From assembly GCA_963702695.1 (NCBI GenBank), contig CAVPDS010000003.1, forward strand, positions 186,001-250,000: a stretch of DNA of 64,000 nucleotides. The letters are read 5' to 3'. The translations under genes and the position numbers were made by a program. Every line of letters begins with the position of its first letter. The stretch's first letter is position 1. Source of the DNA: VAZQ01 sp963702695. GTDB lineage: Bacteria > Pseudomonadota > Alphaproteobacteria > Rhizobiales > Xanthobacteraceae. Below the pieces are notes generated by a model. That model did not search any database and was not told the origin of the DNA. It saw nothing but the letters and a program-made list of their open reading frames with translations. Positions 1-8,644 of the stretch are shown here, in pieces.

Positions 1-2
1 CA

Positions 3-1556
3 GAAGGTTTACCAGTCGGATTTGTGATCGACGGCAGTGTGGCGCCAGAACAGCTCGGCATGACTTGCGCGGCGTGCCACACCGCACAGCTTGAGTACCA
101 GAAGGATGGCGTCGCCCATGCGCTGCGTCTTGATGGTGCGCCCGCCAACGCGGATTTTCAGCGATTTCTCACCGATCTGCTGGCCGCGTCGCGGGCGACG
201 CTCGCACAACCGGACCGGCTCGAAGCCTTCCTCAAGGCCATCCTCGGAGGCTCCTACAGCGAGGGCAACGCAGCTCCGGTCAAGGATGATTTCCAGAAGT
301 GGGTCGAGCAGTTCGGCGAATTCATGGACAAGAGTCTGCCCACGGGTTTGCCTTGGGGGCCGGGCCGGCTCGATGCCTTCGGCATGATCTTCAATCGCGT
401 GGCCGCGCGCGATCTCGGGATCGTCGACAATTTCAAGATCGCTGACGCACCGGTCAGTTATCCGTTCCTGTGGAACGCTTCACGGCAGGACCGCACGCAA
501 TGGAACGGCGGTGTGCCTAACGGTCTCTATATACAAGCGCTTGGACGTAACGCCGGCGAGGTGTTCGGCGTGTTCGCGGATTTCGCACCCGATAGGAAAA
601 TCGGGGCTACACCTTTCACGCCTGCGTTCATCGATTACTCGCACAATTCTGCGAACTTTGCCAACCTGCAAACACTGGAGGAAAAGATCGTTTCGTTGCG
701 TCCGCCGCCGTGGCCACGCGAGCTCTTCGGGCTGGACGACGCATTGGCGCAACGCGGGAAGCCGCTGTTCGAAGCCAATTGCGGCCGCTGTCACGACGTC
801 CAGGATTCCAACGTTCCGGACCTTTGGCGCACGCCAATTCTGCCGGTGGATACTGATCCAAAGATGTCCGACAATGCGGGACGAACTTCCAAGTCCGGTC
901 GGCTTAGAGGGTCACTGTTGCCACCGCCCGCAATCATCGCCCGGATGGGTGCGGAGGCCGACACCGCGGACATTCTCGCCACTGCGGTCGTGGGAAGTCT
1001 GTTCGCAGAGGCGTTGCCCAGGCCATTCCCGTCGCTGGACGTGCCTCAGCTTCCCTCGTTGGCCAAGCTGTCGAATAGCGGCGTGTTTCGTGCGATCCGC
1101 CAAGACTGGGAAAAACATTTAGGGAAGAATCTCGACGATCTATTAAGCCCGAACCTATCCCAGGCGACCAAGCTTGCCGCCGTGGCGGAAATAACGCGTT
1201 TCATCAACGGCAGCTTGACCGGCATGTTCAAACCGCCGGCGCCCGCCTACTCCTACGAGTCGCGCGTGCTGCAAGGAATTTGGGCGACGGCCCCCTATCT
1301 CCACAACGGCTCGGTGCCGAACCTCTGGGAACTGATGAAGCCGCCGGGTCAGCGCGTTACCACCTTCAAGGTCGGAAGTCGCACGTATGATCCCAGGAAT
1401 GTCGGCTATGCGACCGACCAGTCTCCGTTCCCGGAAAGCACCTTCGTCGCGGATCCCGCCAACGCCAATGGCAATAGCAACAGCGGGCACGATTTCGGGA
1501 CCACGCTGACAGAAGATGAGCGTTGGGCGATTATCGAATACTTAAAGACGCTTTGA
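3..1556 (+). CDS. Di-heme c-type cytochrome, RoxA/cytochrome c peroxidase-like (5'-partial)
   Basis: The reading frame is open to the left edge of the window, so the true start is probably outside; a GTG at 24 is only the first internal start codon. Two CxxCH heme sites are visible: CAACH at residues 15-19 and CGRCH at 253-257 (counted from the GTG). A WGPGRLDAFG segment near residue 111 and an APYLHNGSVP segment near the C-terminus are typical of the RoxA-like/di-heme peroxidase family. These are exported periplasmic or extracellular redox enzymes; RoxA itself oxidatively cleaves polyisoprene. No export signal can be seen because the N-terminus is missing. The substrate is unknown, and a general di-heme cytochrome without rubber oxygenase activity is equally possible. 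The next gene is convergent. Confidence 0.75.
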   Translation, partial: EGLPVGFVIDGSVAPEQLGMTCAACHTAQLEYQKDGVAHALRLDGAPANADFQRFLTDLLAASRATLAQPDRLEAFLKAILGGSYSEGNAAPVKDDFQKWVEQFGEFMDKSLPTGLPWGPGRLDAFGMIFNRVAARDLGIVDNFKIADAPVSYPFLWNASRQDRTQWNGGVPNGLYIQALGRNAGEVFGVFADFAPDRKIGATPFTPAFIDYSHNSANFANLQTLEEKIVSLRPPPWPRELFGLDDALAQRGKPLFEANCGRCHDVQDSNVPDLWRTPILPVDTDPKMSDNAGRTSKSGRLRGSLLPPPAIIARMGAEADTADILATAVVGSLFAEALPRPFPSLDVPQLPSLAKLSNSGVFRAIRQDWEKHLGKNLDDLLSPNLSQATKLAAVAEITRFINGSLTGMFKPPAPAYSYESRVLQGIWATAPYLHNGSVPNLWELMKPPGQRVTTFKVGSRTYDPRNVGYATDQSPFPESTFVADPANANGNSNSGHDFGTTLTEDERWAIIEYLKTL

Positions 1557-1808
1557 AGCGCCGTATTTCTTGATCGCACATACCGCCACGAGGAATACGA
1601 TTGGTGTGTGTAACGAGAACTCTCCGCCGAATTGATCTGGTGACGGAATCGCCGAATACCAACCGTCGTGATGTTCGACTCCCCTCCTGGCCGAGGTCTG
1701 TCCGGACCATACACGCCTTCGGCGTGACTCACGAATTAAGCGCGGGATGCCTGCGATAAGTGTGTGCAGGTACGACGGAGAAAATGCCAACGCCGTCGGT
1801 ATGGGATG

Positions 1809-3230
1809 CTAAAACTCATAATCGATATATAGCATGCCAGTCGGGTCTTTGAATTTCGAAGGTAGCGCCCCGGCCTTCGGGTCTGGCGGTTGGCTTGCAC
1901 TAGCGGAGATCTGATCGCTGCGGGCGAGCTGGCCATCCATCTTTGCACTCAAGGCTTGCAGAAGGGGCGCGCGAGGCACCTCGTTGTATGCGCCAAGCTG
2001 TGTCGAGCACATGCCGACGCAACCGTGACGCATGGCCGCGACAGCGTCCTTCGGCGTCGCGTTCGCGCTGCCGTGATGACCGACCTTGTAGAAATCCAAC
2101 TGCCCGAGGATCGTCTTTGCCCTAGTTGTGACCTCCGTATGCCCGGGCGTTCCGTATGCGCCCCCATAAAGAAAATTCTCCCAGTTGCCCCATTGTGCAT
2201 CACCTGCAAACAGGAGGTTCTTGCCTTGGAAGGTGAACAATATGACCAGGCTCTGATTGTTGAGAGTCTTGTCGGCGGCCATTGCCTGCGCGGCCAGAAT
2301 GTCAGGCTGGACGCTGTCAACCATATCCTTGATCTCGTCGGCGTCGTAAATCTCAAAGGTCTTCGGAGGATAAGCGGAGGAATCGACCCAAAACGGCTGT
2401 CGAAACGGCACCACATGCTCGTCGTCCGATTGTCCGTCGGCTGCGAGGTATTGTTGACTTGTGTTGGTCATCTGCGCCACGAGCGAAGCATCGATAGGAG
2501 GGCCCAAGATCTGTGCTGAAAGACCGGCATCCACGAGATCCTGTGGGAGCGTCGGCTTGTCGCCCGCCTGAAAGTAGCCGTAGACCGGTTTGTTCTTGAA
2601 TCCGTTGTGCAGCACATCAAGGGCGCCTTGGTTCGCGGAGCGACCGTCGGCTGCCATTCCGCCCGTGATATTTTCCGCCATGGCGGCAAGCTCTTCGGAG
2701 CCGCCGTCGCTGCGCGCCGCCAGCCGGTTCGAAAGCTGACCAGCTAAGGCATTCAGACCGGCTTGAAAGGCCACGGCTGTCTTGTTGCCCGGATCCTCAA
2801 ACCAAGACATCCAGACCCGTTCAACCGAGATCTGCTTGAATACGTCGCGGCACGTATAAAAACCGGAGATATGATCGGCATGCCGATGGGTCATCACGAG
2901 CAGCGCAAGTTCCGATCCGCAAGCCTTGGCCATCTCGGTAACGGCGGCACCGATGCTCTTGAGATCCTTTGCATGAACCCCGCAGTCGATCAAAATGTGC
3001 TTTGCGCCCCCGCTGGTTGGTACGCTCAACAGGAAGAAATCGCCAAAGCCGACCCGAAACATGCGCACGCGCAAGCCCGTGACGCTGGAACTTGCGGCCG
3101 TCGTACCCGTCGCGGTGCCGCTCGTTGTCGGGCCTCTGTGGGCCTTAGGAGGTGGCGCGGGCTTCTGGGTGCGAGTTCCTCCCGCGCCTTGGCGCTTTCT
3201 CCCGGGCGGAACGTGCTTCGCGGTGGCCAT
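1809..3230 (-). CDS. Metallo-beta-lactamase-fold hydrolase, ComEC/Rec2-like
   Basis: This 473-residue protein begins with about 50 Pro/Lys/Thr-rich, probably disordered residues, followed by an MBL-fold domain. The zinc signature HRHADH is at residues 115-120, preceded by IDCGVH, and a later KVGHHGS motif is characteristic of ComEC-type soluble MBL domains. No transmembrane segments or signal peptide are seen, so it differs from full ComEC channel proteins. The ATG has a good ribosome site (TAGGAG). It lies directly downstream of the metallopeptidase gene with only 1 bp between them, which indicates one operon with the patatin gene further upstream. A phosphodiesterase or nuclease activity is plausible from the fold; the substrate is unknown. 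Confidence 0.8.
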   Translation of the reverse strand: MATAKHVPPGRKRQGAGGTRTQKPAPPPKAHRGPTTSGTATGTTAASSSVTGLRVRMFRVGFGDFFLLSVPTSGGAKHILIDCGVHAKDLKSIGAAVTEMAKACGSELALLVMTHRHADHISGFYTCRDVFKQISVERVWMSWFEDPGNKTAVAFQAGLNALAGQLSNRLAARSDGGSEELAAMAENITGGMAADGRSANQGALDVLHNGFKNKPVYGYFQAGDKPTLPQDLVDAGLSAQILGPPIDASLVAQMTNTSQQYLAADGQSDDEHVVPFRQPFWVDSSAYPPKTFEIYDADEIKDMVDSVQPDILAAQAMAADKTLNNQSLVILFTFQGKNLLFAGDAQWGNWENFLYGGAYGTPGHTEVTTRAKTILGQLDFYKVGHHGSANATPKDAVAAMRHGCVGMCSTQLGAYNEVPRAPLLQALSAKMDGQLARSDQISASASQPPDPKAGALPSKFKDPTGMLYIDYEF

Positions 3231-3231
3231 C

Positions 3232-5199
3232 TCAAGCTCCTACGTGTAGCAGCCCAAAGTCGATTTGAAAGCGCTTGTCGCCCCTTCGAAGCGCAAGTCC
3301 GCGCGACATGTAATAGGTCCGGACGCGCTCTTCGCGTGCCCGGGTATGAAGTTTGGAAATCACAAACCGGATTCGCGGGTCGTCACGTTCACCGCCGTCC
3401 GGGGGATCTTGCGAGATCAGCAGCGTTACGCCATTGCGCAGCGGGAAAGTCGGCGGATCGGTATCGTCAGAGGGCGGGTTCGATGCCGGGCCGGAATCGT
3501 CAAACGGCAGCCGCACGGTTTGGACCAGCTCGACCACCATGTTGACGAAAAGCCCGCCGTCCTCCCCCATGTGAAACATCGGATGAAACGAAGAGGCCTG
3601 GATCGGTCCGGAGTTTCGATCAAAGCCGAGCAGTTCAGCGTTGTCATGGGCGTACTTGCGAAGTACGTCCCCGTTATTATTCTTCTCAGCTCTGGTCAAT
3701 CCGTTTGGATCGCCGAATAGAAGACCCGAAACCCTCGGTAGACTGCTGTTGCGCTGAACCTTTGGCCAGCACAAAGACTCTTCCGAGAAGAATTCGGCTC
3801 CATCGGCGACGATGCCGCGCAGCCGAAAGGCTTGCATGAGTGCGTCACGCATACCGTCGGGATCTGAAGGATGGAGATCGAGGTCGGCGGTAAGAACAGC
3901 ACGTAAAAAATCGCCGAACGTGATGTCAACCGGAGGACAGTAGTCGAGAGCTCGGGCGCAAACGACAAAGAATTGCTCCGCTGTCCGGCTCGCCTCCGCC
4001 GCGAGACGCTCGGCCAGGGGTACCGGAAGATCGGACTTGCTAAACACGCCGCCGCCGGCGCGATAGATTCGAAAAAGATCAAAGGTGCGGCGCGTATAAA
4101 TCGTGAAGTAAGCGTCAAAGACAGCCGCAACCAGAATCGACCCGCGATCGTGCGGCTCGGTCTTTATCTTGATATCGTCCGAGTTCGGACGAGTGCCCAG
4201 CGCATTTCTCAATCCGGCCCGCATGCCCGAGGCTCCGCCGAACTGCAGCGCCAGTTCAATGAGAGGATTGGGACTTGTCAACTGCTCCTGGAAGACCGGT
4301 CCAGCGGGGTCGGCCTCGCTGCTCACCTGCGCATCAGGCTTTAGCTGAAACTCGAACAGCCTGCCTCCCGTCTTCTGAATGGTGTCCAAAAGAACATCCT
4401 TGTGGGAAAAGTGACAGAATAGGGCAGCCAGGTCGGCAAACGCTTCGTGGAATGCAGGCACGTCGATGTTGGTCGGCTCCGTGAAATATTCACGTATGCC
4501 GTCGACGATCGCGTGCGTCGTCTCATGCGCAATGATGTCATGCGACAGGCAGGTGAAAACCGTTTGCCCGGGGAGATTGCGCCCGGGCTGGGTGCGGCTC
4601 GCCTTGAAATAGCCGAACAGGATGCCATGGGCCTCGGGGCTGTAGAATGCGTTCGCTTGGCACATCGCGTGTGGAAAGAGATTCAAGCGGCTGGAGGCCC
4701 CTCGGGGAACCGAAGCATCGTCGGGCGACAGTCTTCTTCCTCGCCAGTGAATGCGCCGGCCCAAGGCGTACTCGAACCGTTGCAGCGTTTCGCTGGCAAC
4801 CGCATAAACCATCTGCTGATGAAACCGGGGGTCGGATTCGCTGGGGTCGAGGCCGCCGCCGACCATCAACCTGCGATCGTTGAGATCGATGGGTTTATAA
4901 AAGGTCTTGCTGGTGCCGTCATAATCGATGACGGCAAATCTTTCCCCCACGGGTCCGGGCTGCAGATCTTCATAGCGTACGGACATCGTCATGTAGTTGC
5001 CGACCAGCCGGCCGACACTCGGATCGAAAGCGTAAACGTTCAACGGGCGTTCGCTCGGTGTCCGGATCTCAGAGGTGGTGAAAATGCCCGCCGCAGCATC
5101 GCTTATGGCGGGAGAGATCGGCTGCGGGACAGGAGCCTTTGCCGGCGGCTGGACTGAAAGCCGCAGCGCCTTGTCAAAGACGCGCTCTCGCTTGGCCAT
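3232..5199 (-). CDS. Thermolysin-like (gluzincin) zinc metallopeptidase
   Basis: The 655-residue protein carries HETTH at 225-229, with a downstream HEAFAD segment (E252, D256) placed as in gluzincin (M4-type) peptidases, where the second glutamate is the third zinc ligand. No signal peptide, propeptide or transmembrane helix is apparent; the N-terminus is Lys/Pro-rich. This is unlike classical secreted M4 enzymes, which have long pre-pro regions. The ATG is preceded by GAGAGG. It sits between the patatin gene (92 bp upstream) and the MBL gene (nearly overlapping downstream), so the three are probably co-transcribed. The C-terminal half (about 300-655) is not recognised. The closeness of an eCIS locus makes an injected-effector role possible but unproven. 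Confidence 0.75.
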   Translation of the reverse strand: MAKRERVFDKALRLSVQPPAKAPVPQPISPAISDAAAGIFTTSEIRTPSERPLNVYAFDPSVGRLVGNYMTMSVRYEDLQPGPVGERFAVIDYDGTSKTFYKPIDLNDRRLMVGGGLDPSESDPRFHQQMVYAVASETLQRFEYALGRRIHWRGRRLSPDDASVPRGASSRLNLFPHAMCQANAFYSPEAHGILFGYFKASRTQPGRNLPGQTVFTCLSHDIIAHETTHAIVDGIREYFTEPTNIDVPAFHEAFADLAALFCHFSHKDVLLDTIQKTGGRLFEFQLKPDAQVSSEADPAGPVFQEQLTSPNPLIELALQFGGASGMRAGLRNALGTRPNSDDIKIKTEPHDRGSILVAAVFDAYFTIYTRRTFDLFRIYRAGGGVFSKSDLPVPLAERLAAEASRTAEQFFVVCARALDYCPPVDITFGDFLRAVLTADLDLHPSDPDGMRDALMQAFRLRGIVADGAEFFSEESLCWPKVQRNSSLPRVSGLLFGDPNGLTRAEKNNNGDVLRKYAHDNAELLGFDRNSGPIQASSFHPMFHMGEDGGLFVNMVVELVQTVRLPFDDSGPASNPPSDDTDPPTFPLRNGVTLLISQDPPDGGERDDPRIRFVISKLHTRAREERVRTYYMSRGLALRRGDKRFQIDFGLLHVGA

Positions 5200-5291
5200 T
5201 GCTGCCTCTCATCGGTTCAGCGAACAGGTCACAGCACAGCAGCTATCTCGGTGTTGGCATCGCACCGGCCGAGGGAATTTCACAAACGCGC

Positions 5292-6449
5292 TCAGTATTC
5301 CCCGGGAAATGGGAACTTATTGGGTTCGGCAATGTGGATTTGGAGCTTTGCCTGCAGGGTCGAGTCGATGTGCGCGCGGAGAGCCGCATCGCAAATCGCA
5401 TATCCCCAATTCATGAGGCGGTTCTGGACATCCCGCGGCATGATCTGCAAGCGAGTGGGTATCTCGGCGAGCGGGGTAGGATTCCTGTTGGCGCATTTCA
5501 GCGGGTCGCTCGCAAGCTTGTAGTCGGCGAAAAGAGTGCGGATGCCCCAGTAGCTTCCCGAGTGATCGCCTCGCTGGTAAGCGTCGATGAGCTGCCGCTT
5601 GCGAAGGCTGCGGACTTGATTGTCGACCGTATCGAGAATCCGCAGGGAATGGCGCGCCCAGTCCGTGTGCGGGCTTTCCTCCGGCGCAATCTTCTGGCCG
5701 GCATCGCTCACGAGCAGCGTTTTGAACTGCTTTACGGTTTCCAGGCCGAGATTGTCATAGACGCCACCGTCACTGAGGACTGCCTGCTTGGTGAAGGGCG
5801 GGCGGTTGAGATCGGCCCCTTCCGTCGCCTGGACCTGCTGAGTTATCGGCAGCGTCATCGGCGACAGAATCGGCGGAAACGCCGAGGAGGCGGCAACAGC
5901 GGAGCAAAGCGGCACGTCGGGATCAGCGATTAGGCCGACGCGATAGTCGCCCATATAGGGTCGTGAAAAGCGCCATAACGCGGATGTCTGAATGTTAGTT
6001 GCATTGATGACGAAGCGTGGGGCACTCTTGCCGGAGTCGTCAGGCAGATCGCGCAGCTTCGCGCCTTTGAACAGCACATCGTCGTAAGCGCCGGCCACCC
6101 GATCACTGATCGTTCCCGGCAGGAAGATGCCGCCGATCACCGCGCCGGCATCGACTGTCGTATCGGCCATCTTGCGAATGCCGTCGACGAAGAGATCGAA
6201 TTTGCCGGCCGTACCTTTGTCAAATTGCAGCTTGCCCCAAAGCAGCCCCAGATACGCAGCCGTGATTGAACCGCCGGAAACGCTGGAGATCCGCGACAAG
6301 CGGCCCAGCAAACCAACTTCATTGAGCCGATACAAAGCTCCGACGTGAAAAACCATCGCGCGGTAGCCACCGCCCGACAGCGAGAGCGCGACGCCGTCAT
6401 TACTTCCAGGAGCGACGTTTTCATCCAGTTGAAGCAATTCCCCAGGCAC
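5292..6449 (-). CDS. Patatin-like phospholipase
   Basis: This is a serine lipid acyl hydrolase of the patatin family. The oxyanion motif GGGYR is at residues 26-30, the nucleophile motif SVSGG at 56-60 (S58), and the catalytic aspartate in SDGG near D227, counting from the chosen start. I chose the GTG at 6449 because AGGGAGG lies 5 bases upstream; a GTG at 6485 would add 12 residues but has no ribosome site. Length is about 385 residues. No signal peptide is seen, so the enzyme is cytoplasmic or delivered by another route. First gene of a likely operon with the metallopeptidase and MBL genes. Patatin domains occur both in housekeeping lipid turnover and in injected toxins; sequence alone does not decide. 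Confidence 0.85.
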   Translation of the reverse strand: MPGELLQLDENVAPGSNDGVALSLSGGGYRAMVFHVGALYRLNEVGLLGRLSRISSVSGGSITAAYLGLLWGKLQFDKGTAGKFDLFVDGIRKMADTTVDAGAVIGGIFLPGTISDRVAGAYDDVLFKGAKLRDLPDDSGKSAPRFVINATNIQTSALWRFSRPYMGDYRVGLIADPDVPLCSAVAASSAFPPILSPMTLPITQQVQATEGADLNRPPFTKQAVLSDGGVYDNLGLETVKQFKTLLVSDAGQKIAPEESPHTDWARHSLRILDTVDNQVRSLRKRQLIDAYQRGDHSGSYWGIRTLFADYKLASDPLKCANRNPTPLAEIPTRLQIMPRDVQNRLMNWGYAICDAALRAHIDSTLQAKLQIHIAEPNKFPFPGEY

Positions 6450-6755
6450 GTCTGCCTCCCTGGCATACGGGCGCGAAGGTTGCACTTTTTGTGTTAAAAG
6501 AAAAGGGTAAAATCAAGCAGTTACGGACATCTCCCTGATACCACCCGCAGTGAAGGGAGACCGGGTTGTCTTCGTGGCGAAAGGCATAACGAGACGAAAG
6601 ACATTACCAATGGCGTGTCTTTAGGCCAGCAGAACAGCGATGGGTCTCAGTTCGCAGACTTACTTCGAACACTGCGGCGCCCACTGAAACTAACCCAAGC
6701 GGCCGTCGTGCACTCCAAAACTACAAACAAATGGATCTCCACGAAACCGGGCCAA

Positions 6756-6793
6756 CTTCAATGAAGGCTTGGTGATCGCTGCCTCGCCGGGCG
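6756..6793. repeat. 38-bp direct repeat, left copy
   Basis: This 38-bp sequence, starting CTTCAATGAAGG and ending CGCCGGGCG, recurs without mismatch at 6955-6992. The two copies enclose the REPIN-like palindrome pair. It could be a recombination scar or a duplicated insertion site. Confidence 0.85.
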
Positions 6794-6835
6794 CACCTAA
6801 TTAGGAAGTAATTACGGTGAACTGTGCCGGCGACC

Positions 6836-6935
6836 GTAGCCCGCATGAGCGAAGCGACATGCGGGTAGGCTTCAAAACAGGCTCAGGCTTAAAAACAGGC
6901 TCAACCCCGGATATCGCTTCGCTTATCCGGGCTAC
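6836..6935. repeat. REPIN-like palindromic element (two inverted hairpins)
   Basis: Two perfect hairpins lie here. The first has an 8-bp stem CCCGCATG/CATGCGGG (6840-6847 and 6858-6865) around loop AGCGAAGCGA. The second has stem CCCGGATA/TATCCGGG (6906-6913 and 6924-6931) around loop TCGCTTCGCT, the exact reverse complement of the first loop. The ends form an inverted repeat GTAGCCCG/CGGGCTAC. A further partial copy (ATCCGGGCTAC) follows at about 6941-6951. This matches the organisation of dispersed REPIN elements. The surrounding stretch 6486-7020 holds no convincing gene. Confidence 0.8.
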
Positions 6936-6954
6936 AGTCGATCCGGGCTACTTG

Positions 6955-6992
6955 CTTCAATGAAGGCTTGGTGATCGCTGCCTCGCCGGGCG
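6955..6992. repeat. 38-bp direct repeat, right copy
   Basis: Exact second copy of the 38-bp sequence at 6756-6793, offset 199 bp, immediately after the palindromic element. Confidence 0.85.
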
Positions 6993-7020
6993 TAGTGACC
7001 GATCGGAGGGAACTCCGCGG

Positions 7021-7473
7021 GTGCGAGGGCGTTCGTTTCCCATGCGCGCTGTCGATAAGGCCCAATCTTCCGATCTGCTGATCCCGATGTTGTGGGGGGC
7101 GGTGGTAATCTTCACCGGAGCCGTCCTGTTCTCTCTACTGTTGTACTGGCTCATGAAACCCACGGCCTACCCAAACCCGGGAATGGCTGCGTATCATCCC
7201 CCGCCTGGAACTGCTCTGTTACCCCCACTCCGCAAGATGGACTCTCCGGAATTTGCTGGAATTCCCGCACAGCCGGCACAGCCCATACCGTCTACACAGC
7301 CTACGGAACTGGGTAGTTCCACTGAACCTAAAAAGCCCCTTCGGGTGTCACAAAGCCGCGCCCGCAAGGGGAAGAAAGTCATGGCGCGCCGGCTAAATTC
7401 TGAGCCGAAGTCTGCTTATGCCACGCAGTGGAACAGGGGCTTTGAACAACAATCATGGTTCTGGGCGCGTTAG
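7021..7473 (+). CDS. Small single-span membrane protein, hypothetical
   Basis: A 150-residue ORF with one clear transmembrane helix (about residues 20-45, rich in V, I, L, F) followed by a Pro/Ala-rich tail and a basic segment (RARKGKKV) near the C-terminus. The GTG at 7021 gives the longest frame; an ATG at 7042 would start at MRAVDKAQ and keep the helix. Function is not recognised. It starts 28 bp after the 38-bp repeat and is followed by decayed genes. The membrane helix and even codon use favour a real gene, but without homologs it remains tentative. Confidence 0.45.
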   Translation: MRGRSFPMRAVDKAQSSDLLIPMLWGAVVIFTGAVLFSLLLYWLMKPTAYPNPGMAAYHPPPGTALLPPLRKMDSPEFAGIPAQPAQPIPSTQPTELGSSTEPKKPLRVSQSRARKGKKVMARRLNSEPKSAYATQWNRGFEQQSWFWAR

Positions 7474-7499
7474 CTGCCCCGGGTCACCGCGTAATCGAG

Positions 7500-7861
7500 G
7501 GGAATTGGTATGCGTAAGACCGCCGGCCGGGACGCTGGATGCCGTGCATGGGTGCCTCCTGCGAGATGAACGGCTTCACATTCGGCCACATCGAGGATGC
7601 CGTAGTGGCTGTCGGCACGTAGACGCCAGGCCTCGTCTGCGGCCGATACCGCGTCGGGGGCATCCGCGCCGTCGCCTTTGCGATCCGCGACGATTTTCGC
7701 TGCGACTTCCTCCCCGACTTTGATGCCGTCCGACTTGGCCGCACTCGGCGGAATGGTTGCCAGATAGCTCCCAATCAAGGAATTCAATTCCTCGGTCTCG
7801 TTCGGATGCAGCCCCGCTAAGACCAGGCCGACCGGGCGACCGCGGCTTCCTCCGGCGTCAT
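7500..7861 (-). pseudogene. Vanadium-dependent haloperoxidase/PAP2-like fragment, frameshifted
   Basis: Reading the minus strand in three successive frames gives pieces that look like one haloperoxidase-type protein: TPEEAAVARSAW, then LAGLHPNETEELN and IPPSAAKSDGIKVGEEVAAKI, then PGVYVPTATTASSMWPNVKPF. The frame changes near 7827 and near 7655. Both ends of the gene are missing, and the catalytic His/Arg acid-phosphatase motifs are absent. It is a remnant, not a functional gene. It abuts an opposite-strand LysR remnant. Confidence 0.7.
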
Positions 7862-7871
7862 CCGAGAGTCA

Positions 7872-8172
7872 GCCGATGTGCTGTCTGTCGATCGACTTGT
7901 GAACCTGGTGGAAGAGGGCATCGATGTCGCTATTCGGATCGCCCATCTCAAGGATTCATCCCTGGTGGCGATTCCGGTCGGCCGGGTGCGGCGGCGTCGT
8001 GTGCGCGAGCGAGCAGTACCTGCGCCGTTACGGCGTCCCGCAGGTGCCGAACGATATCCGCTTCATGTCGAGCAAGGTGCGCATTTTCGTCGACGAATGC
8101 ATTGGCAAGCTGCGGCGCGTTGGTTTTGATCGCGCTCCCTTGTTCGGGGCGGCGGCCAATGCACGCGGGTAG
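7872..8172 (+). pseudogene. LysR-family regulator fragment, frameshifted and internally deleted
   Basis: The segment NLVEEGIDVAIRIAHLKDSS followed by VAIPVGRVRR is a typical LysR effector-binding core. The frame shifts near 8000 and continues as VVCASEQYLRRYGVP-like sequence. Then about 100 expected residues are missing before a C-terminal piece, VRIFVDECIGKLRR. The N-terminal helix-turn-helix is absent. Decayed gene. Confidence 0.7.
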
Positions 8173-8644
8173 GAGAGCGCGTTGCGTTGTCTGGAACACC
8201 AACCTGCGAACCTCACCTACACCACCGCCGCGAACGCCTCCATGACGTGAGCCTGGTGGTCACAGTGGTAATGCAGGTTTGGCCGTAGGTACTCTGATAA
8301 TCCTTTCACAAGGCGTGCCCCGGTGAATGGCGTAAAATGCAATACAAATGCGTCGCAAGTCCGAATTTTAGATTTGATGTGCGCCGTATTGCATGCGTGG
8401 GGTTCTCCGGATTTAATTGTGTGGCTCCGGGCAGGCACGAATGGCAACGCTCGTCGCCACATCGCGCTCGGGCCGCGGCTGGGCGGCACATGTGAGGCTG
8501 GGCTTTGCGTATCATTACATCTTTCGATGAGCGATCGAGAAGCGGGCGTCGCTGAACAATTCCAGATGACGCATGGAGAAAGAGTAGGCGCCCGGGAAAT
8601 TACCAAACAGATTGTGAGCTTTGCCAACGTGAGAGTTCCTGTCG
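8173..8644. other. Non-coding stretch upstream of the sigma-54 activator
   Basis: I see no convincing gene in these 472 bases; the ORFs crossing it have no recognisable content. It presumably holds the promoter of the activator gene, but I could not identify a specific site. Confidence 0.4.

Noticed and set aside
7021..7163. Minus-strand ORF of 68 residues near 7000
   Set aside because: Shadow of the plus-strand membrane protein and the repeat; no coding signature.
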